From NCBI GenBank assembly GCA_023375675.1, contig JALQBC010000032.1, forward strand, positions 1 through 64,000: 64,000 nucleotides of DNA. Direction: 5' to 3'. Origin of the DNA: Cytospora piceicola (Eukaryota > Ascomycota > Sordariomycetes > Diaporthales > Cytosporaceae). The notes beneath the pieces are model-generated. The model worked only from the letters and a program-made list of their open reading frames with translations, had not been told where the DNA came from and made no database searches. Shown here piece after piece: positions 49,472-60,269 of the stretch (position 1 is its first letter; the number at the start of each line of letters is the position of its first letter). Both the position numbers and the translations under genes were made by a program.

Positions 49472-51230
49472 GCGAAAGCGTCGAGATTCTCGCCGAATAT
49501 CCTGAAAGAGAGATGCACCGAACAGAAACGCCTACTACGTCGAACTCGTCGAACTTCGAAATCTTGATTTGGGCGACCGCCCAAATGGATGAGCACTGTT
49601 TTTCCGACCATTCATATTTCGAATAATGAGGAGGCAGCCGAGGACACCACGAAAGGGAGTTGAAACTTCGTCAGCAGCTCAGGGGTTGCATCAAACATTT
49701 GAGAAAGGCGGTCACGCCATCGAGCTATCGAAGAGGAACGATCAGACTCGACATCTGCAAGGAGCTCGTCCGGGTACGGATCCAAAATATTGCCGACCAA
49801 AGTCGAAGGATCGCTACACTATGCCTGGGCAAAATGCTACGAATCCCGCCGGACGAAACCGGAAGATTGGGGTCATCTTACTCAAATGATTCGAGTGGCA
49901 CTGGACCGGGATCATTACTGAAGGACTTAAGTGAATAGCACGCTCTACCAGCAATTCAGGATGTCGAAATCCATGCATTAAGTGGCGGGTTGTTTTTCTT
50001 CTTCACTCGCCTAGCAATCAAATCCCAAAACCTCTTCCGTCCGTCCTACCTAAAGCACGGGCAAGTGCAGTGAAATGGTACAAACCATGAAGTCTTGGAA
50101 TATTGCTATAAATAGATATACCTTAGTAAGGTGCGGACCGGGCCTCCATAAGCGGCCCGTGGAGGAGTTCAGGGTGTGACTGGACTAGTATGGAGATCTA
50201 CATATCAATAAATAGATTCATCCATGTGAAGAACAGAGAGCAGCCAAAAACTAGTCAGGAAGTTCTCCATATGTTGGGGAGGTTTCTCGGCGTATCGTCC
50301 CAAACCTTCTTTTAGGCCGAAAGGAATGGATTTTAGCTCCGGACAACTGCATGCGATGAACGGTGCAATGTAACCCTCCGAGCTTGAATCCCACTCGAAC
50401 GTAGCAGTACCGGTGGATCGTTTACCTGCAATTTTCCCAAATGCAGACAATCGGAAGACCGACCTCAAATTCACTAAGTAGGCACGATGGAAAATTAAAC
50501 TTTCACCTCAGGCACTGATTTTTTCACATACACAGTACTCATGCGTGAGTGTGTGGAGAAGTGTGTGGAGATTGACTTATAAGTGAACCAAAGAAAATCG
50601 CAGGACATATTGCCGATCGTCTTCCTTCCTCGCCTTGTGGTGTTTCACTGCATCTGGAGGCCAAGGCCCCGATAACAGGGTAACAATCAGCTTTCAGCTG
50701 GAAGCACTCGCTGCAGGGTGCCGTTCGCAACGGCCCCCAACCATAATACATGTAGTGCTTACATTGTACATTCACGTGGTGCTCGTCCAAATGCAAGCTA
50801 GTAGCAGATAAGAACCATCCTCCGTCGATCCGATTAAAACACATGACGATGCTCTCCCCATAACCTCTAAACGGCCGCCTCAGTCGAGAGTTCCTCTGCT
50901 GCCGCGATGCCGCAGGATGTGATGGCAATGTCGTCCGCCGTTGCCTCCCCAGGATCCCAGACTACCCGCAAAATGGAATCCTTCGTGGGCCCCTGGCCCA
51001 CCCCGCCAATGAGGCGGCTTCTGCGGACCCAGCGCCGGCTGGAGGGGTGGCATGTTCCCCTGTCATCACAAAGTTCCGGACTGCGCTTTATCCAGACCGC
51101 TGGTCCGGGAGCACAAGCACCGTCTCGACGCCTCGCCTCGCCCTCCTCGCGTAAGCTAGCTGGCGGTGCTGTCAATACTGCTGTTGGCGATAATGCTGAC
51201 AAACAACGACATCGCCTGCTTCTGGTGAAA
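49472..51230. other. 1.8-kb stretch upstream of the fusion gene
   Basis: No supported gene. A frame at 49660-49938 is basic and Ser-rich without domain resemblance. From 50907 an ATG-initiated frame runs in phase into the fusion gene, so up to 108 extra N-terminal residues are formally possible. The start at 51231 is preferred because MDPA-type starts are usual for this domain. Confidence 0.45.
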
Positions 51231-53817
51231 ATGGACCCCGCCACGAGGTTCAACTCCATCATCGGGTCCGCCTGCGTGGCCCTGATATCGAGCGTCGGGA
51301 GGACCGTGGCCGACGTGACCAACTTCATCCGCCGGTGCCGCTCCGCCAGGGCGGACCTCGCCGCCGTCACCAGGGAGCTGTCCGAGCTGCAGATGGTGCT
51401 GGAGCTGCTTAACGACTATGGCCAGTGCGATGGCGACGACGACAGAAGCAGGCAACATGCCGTGCCGGTGGAACTGCAGTCCCACCTGAGGCCGATTCTC
51501 ACCAACTGCACCACGGTGGTCCTGCGGATTTCTGGTGTTCTCCGACAACATGGCGAGGGCGATGGGCCACCCAGGTGGACTCTGGAGGGGAAGAAGGAGG
51601 TCAACGGCTTGCAGAACTCGCTGGAAGTGCACCGTGGCGCGCTGGGTCTCGTCTCTGACCTGATATCGATTATCATCGCAAGAGCGTCAAGGAGAGAAGG
51701 CTCCAGGGAGCCTGAGGGAGAGCAACTTCAAATCCACGAGGTCATCGAAAACCTCCAAGCGGTCATGTCCTCGATTCTCGTCAGCGACAGCAACGCCACA
51801 CTCGCACGCCAGCATTTTGCGCTACAGGTCCACCTCGGTCAAATTATTGCCTACGCGCAGACAATTAGCAAAAACGACACGGATGCATGGGAGGAAGCTG
51901 TGAAGTCCATCGATGCGTCTCGGGGAAATCTGGATGCAGCAGGCTCAGCGGCGATGTCTGAGCCTGTTTCACCGATGGCCTCAATAGGTGGGACGCCCTC
52001 CTACGATGACGATAGCACGGTCGACATACCTCATGACGCAGATACGGAATATGAACCAGTTTCGCCGATGGAGTCCAGGGAGGTTCTCGGCGCCGAGAGA
52101 GAAGCGAATGATACTCTTATGGTCCCTGGCACAGACTCCAGGACAGTACCGCGTCTGATGACCAGGAGAACATCGACCAACGCTTTTGGACCTCCCCTGA
52201 AGTGTCCAAATCCAGTCTCGCCAATGACCTACAGGGAGCCGACATCGACGAACCGGGCGGCCGAAGACTTGAACGTATTGCAACAAGACTCCGAGCCGAT
52301 CTCACCGATATCGCTTGGGCAACCGGCCTCAGCAGAGACGGCCAAGGAGCCTGCAAGGATGACGGATGCTCCTCCGGAGGTCTCAACGAAAAGCGTCGGA
52401 TCCGAGAAGCAGGTAATGCCAGGTACTATCATTCCGCCATGTGTGGCAGCAAGCAAAGCGTGTGCAGGAAGAACAAATTACGAGGATGATGAGATCACAG
52501 AGGAGGCGTTGGCGTTCGCCCAAGTACCGGTTCATATCATGGGACGACTGTCTCTGAACCTGGTCGGGCACGTCTACACCAACAAATCAGGCGCAAGTGG
52601 CGGCTCAGACGAGACCAGCTTCAAGAAGTCCTTCTCAACATTAGCGACCGCAGAAGACCAGGAAGAGGCGGAAGAGGAAGGATATGCGCACTCAACTGCT
52701 ACCAGTGATACTGGCAGCCTCCGTGATGGCCACTTACAGTTCTCTCAGATGGATGTCACGCAGATTCCAACACACGAGTCCCAATCTAGCGCAAGTTCCC
52801 AAGTGCAACATCCGACAGAAGCGCACCAGCTACCCAGAGGTCACCAAATCATACATCAACGGTTGTCGCACGAGATACACGAACAACAGTCAACATCGAC
52901 TATGGATACCCATAACTTCCTACATGGAAAACCGCTGCCAAGGCCACCACTTATGTATATACCTGGTTATTCAGGTCCTATCATAAGGAAGAAAGTGGTC
53001 GTGGTTGGTAATTTCAGCTGTGGAAAGACATGCTTGATAACGTACGGAAATAACTTACATTGCATACTTTGGACGTATAAAAGCTAACAATCCCGTACAA
53101 TGAAGACGAATGTCGAGAGGGCAGTATTCCAAGGTGTGTACAGCTTTCCTCTGGTGTGATGATTGAAGAGTCAAGCCTAACGACTTTCCTACAGAACAGA
53201 AATGACCACAGCAAATCCACAGAAACGGTCAAAGTCTCGGTGGACGACGAACCAGTTGAGCTTTCACTTTGGGATGTCCGTGGAATGGAATACGATCCGG
53301 CTATACTGAACGATACTCAAGTTGCGCTGGTGTGCTTCAGCATAAACATCGGGTCTACGGATGCAAAAGGGAAACATCTCGGGCGTGTAAGTTGAGATCC
53401 CTGACTCATCTGAAACCTGGATTCCCGCTGTAGAGTTTGTGGGTGATATGCTGACATTGGGGACGACAGTGGGTAACAGAAGTGAACCGAAACTGCCCGA
53501 CGGCCGCCATCATCCTCGTCGGCCTGAAGAGCGACATCCGCTGGCACGCAAAGACGGTCGCGAAGCTACGGAAGCACGGCAAGACCCTGGTGACGCCCCA
53601 GCAGGGCGAGCAGCTGCGGGAGAGCATCGGGGCGGTGCGGTACCTCGAGTGCTCCGCCCGGACGGGCGACGGCGTCATGGAGGTGCTGGAGGAGGCCACA
53701 AGGACCGCGCTGCAGGTGAGGAACGAGGACTACAAAAGGCCTCACCGCCGGCCACTATCGCGGATCGGGAAGTTCCTTGGCCTGGGGCATCGTGTGGGTG
53801 ACAGTGTAGGTGGTTGA
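51231..53817 (+). CDS. fungal STAND N-terminal domain fused to a degenerate Rho-like GTPase
   Basis: Four exons, 51231-53041, 53106-53133, 53195-53386 and 53470-53817; 2379 bases, 792 residues. Residues about 1-165 match the fungal STAND-protein N-terminal domain (PF17111 type): MDPATRFNSIIGSACVALIS, FIRRCRSARADLAAVTREL, then RWTLEGKKEVNGLQNSLEVH. A long Ser/Thr/Pro-rich linker carries four (P)(V/I)SP(M/I) repeats near residues 242, 274, 328 and 355, and ends in KPLPRPP. Residues about 588-770 are a Rho-family GTPase. The P-loop is GNFSCGKT (593-600), G3 is DVRGME (640-645), G4 is LKSD (696-699) and G5 is ECSART, with the Rho insert helix before G5. From P-loop to G3 the spacing equals RhoA exactly, supporting the 28-bp exon. 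No CAAX box is present (the protein ends GDSVGG). Positions equal to RhoA G14, T37, Q63 and N117 are F, H, M and L. A role in self/non-self signalling is inference. Confidence 0.82.
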
Positions 53818-54525
53818 CGGGGTAGGAAAGGTTGGGAAAGGCTGGTTGGCGCTTGGGGTGGGCGGATGGCTTGTTTCCGGCGGCATGGTAACCCAATGGG
53901 AGACCGCGAGGACGGAGTGAATTTTACTTCCGCCAATGTTCCATGTGACCTTGGAGGTCTTCATAGTGTCCTTTGCTACGCAAGTATGCCAGGCAAAATG
54001 CGGATTACCTTAGGAAGTGGCGACGATCCATGAGTTTGATGGCTTGTATATAGTGGGCAGCAAAAGAGGCCTCAGCAGGTCTCTGCTCATACGTATTACC
54101 CTTGTCCTTCTCCTGGAGTAATGAGACGAGGCAAAAGAATATTGATACTTATGCACCAACTTTCATAGCCCATTGAACAGATCTAGGGGGTTGAAATCCA
54201 AGCAGCCATACTCAATAACCGTATTGACACACTTCTGGACGGCGGAGCTATTCCCATTACACTTATTCGATCGTGGCAGCGGCCCCGGCGAATAGCAGGC
54301 GTACCAAGACGTGTTGGCGGCTCTCAGCAAGCAATTTACGACAGTGTTGCAAATCATGGTTCATCACGTATACACGGGGCCCGGGTAAATTGGAGCGTGT
54401 TTTTTAAGCTGACATTGCCTTTGCAGGCCTTGCGTACCTCTTATGTTGCTTCGAGACAGAGTTTAAGCTGTGGATGAAACTTGAAATAGAGCTCGAGATC
54501 TGGAATTATCTAGATGCCATATATC
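53818..54525. other. intergenic, convergent 3' ends
   Basis: Downstream sequence of the fusion gene (plus) and the thioesterase-like gene (minus). No gene or repeat is recognised. Confidence 0.5.
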
Positions 54526-55684
54526 CTATAGAGAAGGCTTTGCAGAGCCTCTCTTCGCCGTGTTCCTCTCCATGCTGACTATCATCGAAACCTGTTGACT
54601 CAATGCCACAACCTCGCCGTCTTTGTCCCTCACCATCACATCAGTATCAAACTTCCCATCTTTGATCAGTTTCGACTGTACTCGCACAGCGACCCACTCT
54701 AGGCCCTCCTCAGGTATCGCCGTCTTCACTTCCAAATTCATGACTATAGTGGGGTACCATAGCCCAGCGCGCTGCTCATTTCTCTGATGCATATCCTTAG
54801 CCTTCGCATCTCCACCATCCTTCCGAGTCGTCTCCAGCAGCGCTCTCAGGTCCGGTGACATCAGATACGTGTGGATGTTGTACGGGAAGGAATCCACAAG
54901 ATACGGCAACCCACCCTGCAGGATCCGTTCCCCGTTAGATCGGCAAACCCACATGTCTACGACACCCGGTTGAAGAGGCCCGCTTTGAGGCAGGAAGAAC
55001 CGCCAGTTATGCATCGAGCGCAACGCCCCGCTCGGGGGCGTCGTCTGTTCCTCCCAGAAGCCGTCGCCGGTTTTGGACGTCTTCAATGCAGCGAAGTCCG
55101 GCAAGGGACTCGGGAGCGCGGCAGCAGGTGAGACCTCCCAGCCTGTCTCGAGGGTGATGCCCGAAAAGGCGCGCTGGTCCGTGAGTGTCGTGTAGGCGAG
55201 CACCGTCCGCCGCGAGATCTTGGGGTTGATCCACGGCGCCTCGGACAGGAGGCCGCCCTGCCACAGCGTCAGGTGAAGCGTGGATAGCTTCACACCCAGC
55301 TTGACTTCTTCTACAGTGACTATCGCAGCCCCTGGTACAGCTCGGCCAGGGTACTCAAAGTGCGCTGTGAATGCATCCGGCTGGTTGCGTGATGCGAGGT
55401 GCAGGCTTCCAGCGGAAAGGAGGCATGAAGCCGTATAGCCGCCATTAGGGACTGTGTTTCCATTAGCCTTCGGGGTGGTCATGAAAAGCCTCTCATCCGT
55501 CCGCAGACTGCAGTGGGGGATTGATTGATGTAACACGCTGTGAAACGGAACAAGGGGACCCCATACCAGAACCGATGCAGAAGTCCTCAGCAAGATTAAC
55601 TCGGTATATGTGCGAGTCCAGCTTTTCGACCTTTGTTGCCTCAGCGAAAGGAACACAGGCGCGGTTTGTTGTCTCGGAGGCCAT
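54526..55684 (-). CDS. acyl-CoA thioesterase-like (hotdog-fold) protein
   Basis: Two exons, 55684-55567 and 55451-54526, with a 114-bp GT-AG intron; 1044 bases, 347 residues. The start MASETTNRACVPFAEATKVE leads into YRVNLAEDFCIGSVPNGGYTAS. This is the characteristic opening of fungal thioesterase-like (double hotdog, TesB-related) proteins, and the intron splits the CIGS/VPNGGY junction exactly. The C-terminal half carries LPYLVDSFPYNIHTYL and the strand VAVRVQSKLIKDGKFDTDV, with the conserved aspartates. It probably hydrolyses an acyl-CoA or related thioester; the substrate is unknown. There is no peroxisomal SKL ending (it ends AKPSL). A longer upstream frame exists but lies on the other side of the intron-defined start. 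Confidence 0.82.
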
Positions 55685-57339
55685 GATTGCTGCGAGATGT
55701 CGGAGCTGGGTAAGTTGTTTGGTGGGGTCTGACCGCAAGATTGAGGTGTGACAAGTCGAGGCCGGATAGAACTCTCAGTACCTAGGTAGTCACAGCATAC
55801 GAAACCAACATCTGTCTGTTGGTGGGGTAACGTTACCAACCTGTCATATGACGGAGCATTAAGGAGACAACGGTCACGTGCTGCTTCCATTTCTTCATAT
55901 ACCTTAGCAACTACCTTCCTCGCACTGAAGTTACCCATCACATCTCGGCTTTCCAAGCCTTTCTTCCGTATCAACACACTTCAGGACCAACCCTAGGGTA
56001 AGGAGGCATTGTGTCCTTGGTCTGGCCATAATTTCTCAATTTATCCAATCGTAGATCTGACTATTGGACGCTACCATCTACGTTGTACGAAGCCCCGCTG
56101 TCAGTTTGGTAGGCACAGCCATACCGATCTAGAGCACAGGACTTGAGAGCAAGGCAGGACAACATTTGAAGTTTTGTAAAGATAAGGTGGGCCGGATCTT
56201 TGGACAGCCCGGTCCGGCCCCGCCTTCGTGGACCCCAGATATTCAGTGGGACACAGTTAATTGTAGACGCTCATCAAGGGCACATAATGTTGGATAATAG
56301 AGAGATATTGTTCGATCAGCTAGGGAGGAGTGTGAGGGCGGTGGTTCTTAGTATACATAGCTCTAGTCATCCTTCCTCTGTGGAGCCAGAGCTCGAATGT
56401 CAATTGGCTGCAACTGAAATCGAGATAAGTAGTTCTTGATGAGGATTGCTGTGAAGCTGGTTGTGTTGACGGGAAGCAGTTGATGCCATATAGACAGACT
56501 ATCGACCTGGGAATATGTGTTCAGGTTATCGGAACGGAGATATCGCAGTGATAACGGTCCATAGTCTACAGCTTCGGAGATCCTACATATCGTAATGTGG
56601 ACTGTCGCGTACGGAGAAAACAGTAGAAACACAGAGTTCACAGATTGAGACATCCTGCCATACTTGGTCCACCATTTGCGGAAATACTAGTAGAGACATA
56701 TGTTTCATAGATTAAGAAAGTATACACGATACTTGGAAACTAATCCGAATCTCGTCAACAGGTGAAGTATATAGAGTCACAGGTTGAATAAACGATAAGT
56801 CCACAGCCGGTCACCCACAATCAAGCCACAGTAGCCATGCACACCTCATCGTCGACCCTGGGACACACGGATTTTCAGATCACAGCCGAAGGCCATCCAA
56901 AACACACCACGGCAGCCAAACTTTCCTCTCATAATTAACGAAATTATAGCCAGAGGCCCGGGGGAATAAACATCACACACGGCGTCCATGCCTGTCCTAG
57001 TCAACATTGATAGGACCACAGCCATATGGTACACACACTGAAAAAACCGAAAAAACACCACTGCCGGAAGGCTCAAGGCCTAAGGCACCAAAACTTCCAA
57101 CACGAAATCTCCGCCTGCGCCAACCCGCAGCATGGCGAGATCCCAATTCACATCAGCCAGTGGGAATGACAACAAATCAGCATAGGGCGAGCGGACAACG
57201 GGATTGTCATCCGCGGGATACGGCTTGGCCGCTCGCTATAGCCTGGACCTTGAGTTCCCGGGCAATGTCACAGTATAGACGTCCACCCAGCCTCTCGCTT
57301 GTATAATCGTGGAAAGACATGTCGCTGTCACCCCGCCTT
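55685..57339. other. 1.65-kb gene-free stretch
   Basis: Promoter side of the thioesterase-like gene, then AT-leaning sequence with short unsupported frames (56200-56439, 57007-57306) up to the 3' end of the HET pseudogene. Confidence 0.5.
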
Positions 57340-59566
57340 TCAGATAAGAAGGATCTTTTTGACTTCCGCGAACTCCAAGAAGTCGTCATGGTGTCGACCC
57401 GGGCTTGCTATGTCCGATTGAGTGACCAAGATGCCAACCCTCTTGTAGTGTTTGCCAATACCTTCGTTGACTTTGTTCACGAGGAGAAAATATGTCCTTT
57501 TCATGCTCTCATCTGTTCCCATAATAACACCTTCGATATCCAAGCTGGAAACTGTCCGGCTTCTCGCGTTTGACGTTGCATCTCCCGACTTTATCTCAGG
57601 GCATAGATTGAGCAGTGACTCAGGACTGTCGACATTTACTCTGAACCATGTCCACCCTTCGCCGAACACAGGCTGCACATAGAGCTCCACAAACTCCCGC
57701 CGTGACCCGTTACCGAGAACGCGTTGTGGACGGTACGCTGGGTCGTCTTGCCAGACCCGCAATAGAATCACGGGGGCCTCGATCTCGATCGCAAACTCAT
57801 CTTTGGCTATGAGTACAAGCCCTGACGTCCCGGACTCGTGGAACCCTGGCCAATGCACGCTCGTCCGCCGCTCTTGGCGAAATCCGATGTACAAGACATA
57901 TATGTAATTCATCTCACACGTGCTGTGTGTCCCAATTCTCATAGCTGCAGAGGGACATCCACGACCATGTTGGCGCGTCATCTGCCCTGTGAACATCACA
58001 CTCGGTAGACGGAGCCCACAGGAGAGACCGTGGGAGATCTTCCGCCCATATTCCTGTAAGATAAATCCCGTTCATTAGTTTCTGCACGGCTTGTGCGATA
58101 CCGACAGTAGCGAAGAATCGGACCGGTGCGTACGTAAGGTAGAGGGAAGAATATTCATGAGAGACTCTTAGCCACAAATCCGATATCTCTTGTCTCGAGG
58201 CGTAGTTTTCTTGCCGAATTCGAACAAACTCTTGTTTTCGTGGTACATATAGTGATCGGTGGTGCATCTCTGAGCTGATTCCAGGTCTTTGCACATGCTT
58301 ATCGTACGGATGAGACCCGTATTTACAGGCATACGAAGTGTTGCACTCCCAAATAAGCTCCGATGCGCAGATATGTAGTGTCCGGCAAACCAGCAGGATT
58401 TCTTGGAAGACCCAAGCACGCGTCAATAATGGCGATTGGGGTAAAGGAACGGAAAAGTACCCTAGGGTATGCCCCTTGGACGTTTGCATGGTCCTCATGG
58501 TGGGACTCCCTAACAAGGACCGAGCGGTCCAAAAACTCCGGCACCGTAGGCTTATATTCTCGTGTCCAACTCCGCTTGTGCTCGTCTGGGAGCCATCGGC
58601 CCTGAAAGAAGCTCTGAGAACTATCCCGAAGCGAGGTAGCCGCGATATTGAAGTAGGCGTTTGAATAAATATCCGCCATATTCTGGGATTGCTCACGCCA
58701 GTCCTTCTTATCTCTCTGGATAATGCAGAGCGAGTCGATCCAGAGGAGATAGCTACCAACCATTTTGCATAACCGTATAGCATCCTGGAAGAGGGGTGGT
58801 AGTTCCTTGAGGTCAATGCCTTCTTTCCTAGACTCTAGGTTGTCCTTTGTAGCCATTGTTAATTCGTGCTCGTCAGTACCCCAGCAATGGCTCATCGTAA
58901 CGTATGCTTCCGTTGGGACCTGATATAGAGGAAACTCGACGAGTCATAGGATATTGTTCACGCCGATAGAAATTTTACGGGTGGGTGCCTTTGGCCTCAT
59001 CGGCGTATCTTTGCACATTTTGTGGTTATCATCACACGCTTGTAACCAGAACCGCAATATGGGATGTTGCGGAAGTGGTTGCAGCGGTACAGGCTTGGCG
59101 TGCCCGAAAGCCGGATGAATAAGTAGATCATCTGGGGAAAACAATCGGTTGAGACATGTTCAGGAAGGTTCATGAAGTTGGTGTATTACTGGGTGACATA
59201 TGAGTTTACTAACTCGCCGGAGTAAAAAAACTCTATTGGGTCCGCTCTAGGAAATACGAGAGACTCTCGCCATAATCTAGCCAACGGTCGAGATGCAAGT
59301 AGACTCATGCCTAGACAGCGCTTCAAAACCAGGCAGCTGGGATCGTGCCTAGACTGACCGTCTTTGTTCTCCGGACTAGAACCCCAAAACCAACGACAGC
59401 CTTGATCGATGATAGTACAGATGCTGCATACTGCCGTCGAGGCGGCTCGCAGATCGTCAAACTCGATGGCCAGATACCGTGGTCGGCCATGATCCGCATG
59501 GTCATCCAGCTGCTCAAAACGGCCGTAATCGAGGTTTAGGCACATGGGACAAACTTTCTCTGGCAT
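57340..59566 (-). pseudogene. HET-domain (heterokaryon incompatibility) gene, inactivated
   Basis: The domain order is complete on the minus strand. The N-terminal Cys-rich start is MPEKVCPMCLNLDYGR, followed by WLQACDDNHKMC, the HET core YVTMSHCWGTDEHEL, YLLWIDSLCIIQRDKKDW and MADIYSNAYFNIAAT. Then come PLLTRAWVFQEILL, LIWECN and the C-terminal TYFLLVNKVNEG, KRVGIL block. Two lesions are clear. One is an in-frame TGA at 58944-58946, where the family expects Arg before LVEFPLYQVP (CGA to TGA). The other is a frame change between 58460 and 58500 with no usable intron. The first intron (near 59205-59123) also fails to keep phase. A normal intron joins QHV to VHWPG near 57935-57875. HET proteins trigger incompatibility cell death; this copy should be non-functional. 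Confidence 0.78.
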
Positions 59567-60269
59567 CGCCTTTGCACCTTAAAAGAAATAACAACGAACA
59601 ATTGCGTGGTCGGAATACATCCAAGTGAGCTGGACATTCGACTTTGTTCAAACTCAAGATCAAGGTGGGGTGGCCTACTAATGACTTGTCAGCTGACCTT
59701 TCTGCATAATGACTCCATTGCAGTAGGTGTATGCGACGACACGCCTTGGGAGAAGTAGGAGACCATATGTGGTAAGCTTCCAAAGCGAGTTAGCATTGAG
59801 ACTGGGAAGCGTGAGCACGACCTACTTAATGTGTTGGAGGACCGTGACACAGCAAATAGCTATACTTACTTACCAGAATGACATCCCCCTGTATCACTTC
59901 AGCTGTCTCACACTCATCCATCAGCTGCAATATACCCCTTCGCCAACGGCAGTCTGAACATCCCTAAGTGACACGCAAATCAGGAGACGCGCACGAAATA
60001 GTACTTTTGTAGTCCGAGGATCATATGGCCCACTATTTAGAGCGAAAATGTCAGACACTCATCTTGCCAGTTCACCACGTAGACCACATAAGGTTGAGCA
60101 CGAGTGACCCTTCTGTGTGCATGAAGGCGTTTAAGGAACGAGGTTTTGCCAGACTTCCTGCTGTCCGCCCCTGAAGATTTCTGATTACCTAAGAGTTCAT
60201 GAGCTGCTTAAAGCACCATCGAGTCAATGTAGAAGTCCGAGTCATAATCGATAACTTCTCCTTTCGGCA
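59567..60269. other. intergenic
   Basis: Between the 5' end of the HET pseudogene and the 3' end of prp17. No feature is recognised. Confidence 0.5.

Noticed and set aside
49626..49938. Two overlapping open frames downstream of the 263-residue gene
   Set aside because: Short, basic, in competing frames, with no domain; not convincingly joined to the upstream gene by an intron.
50907..51230. N-terminal extension of the fusion gene from an upstream ATG
   Set aside because: The extension is Ser/Pro/Arg-rich low-complexity sequence, while the ATG at 51231 has an A at -3 and matches the usual MDPA start of the domain. Not excluded.
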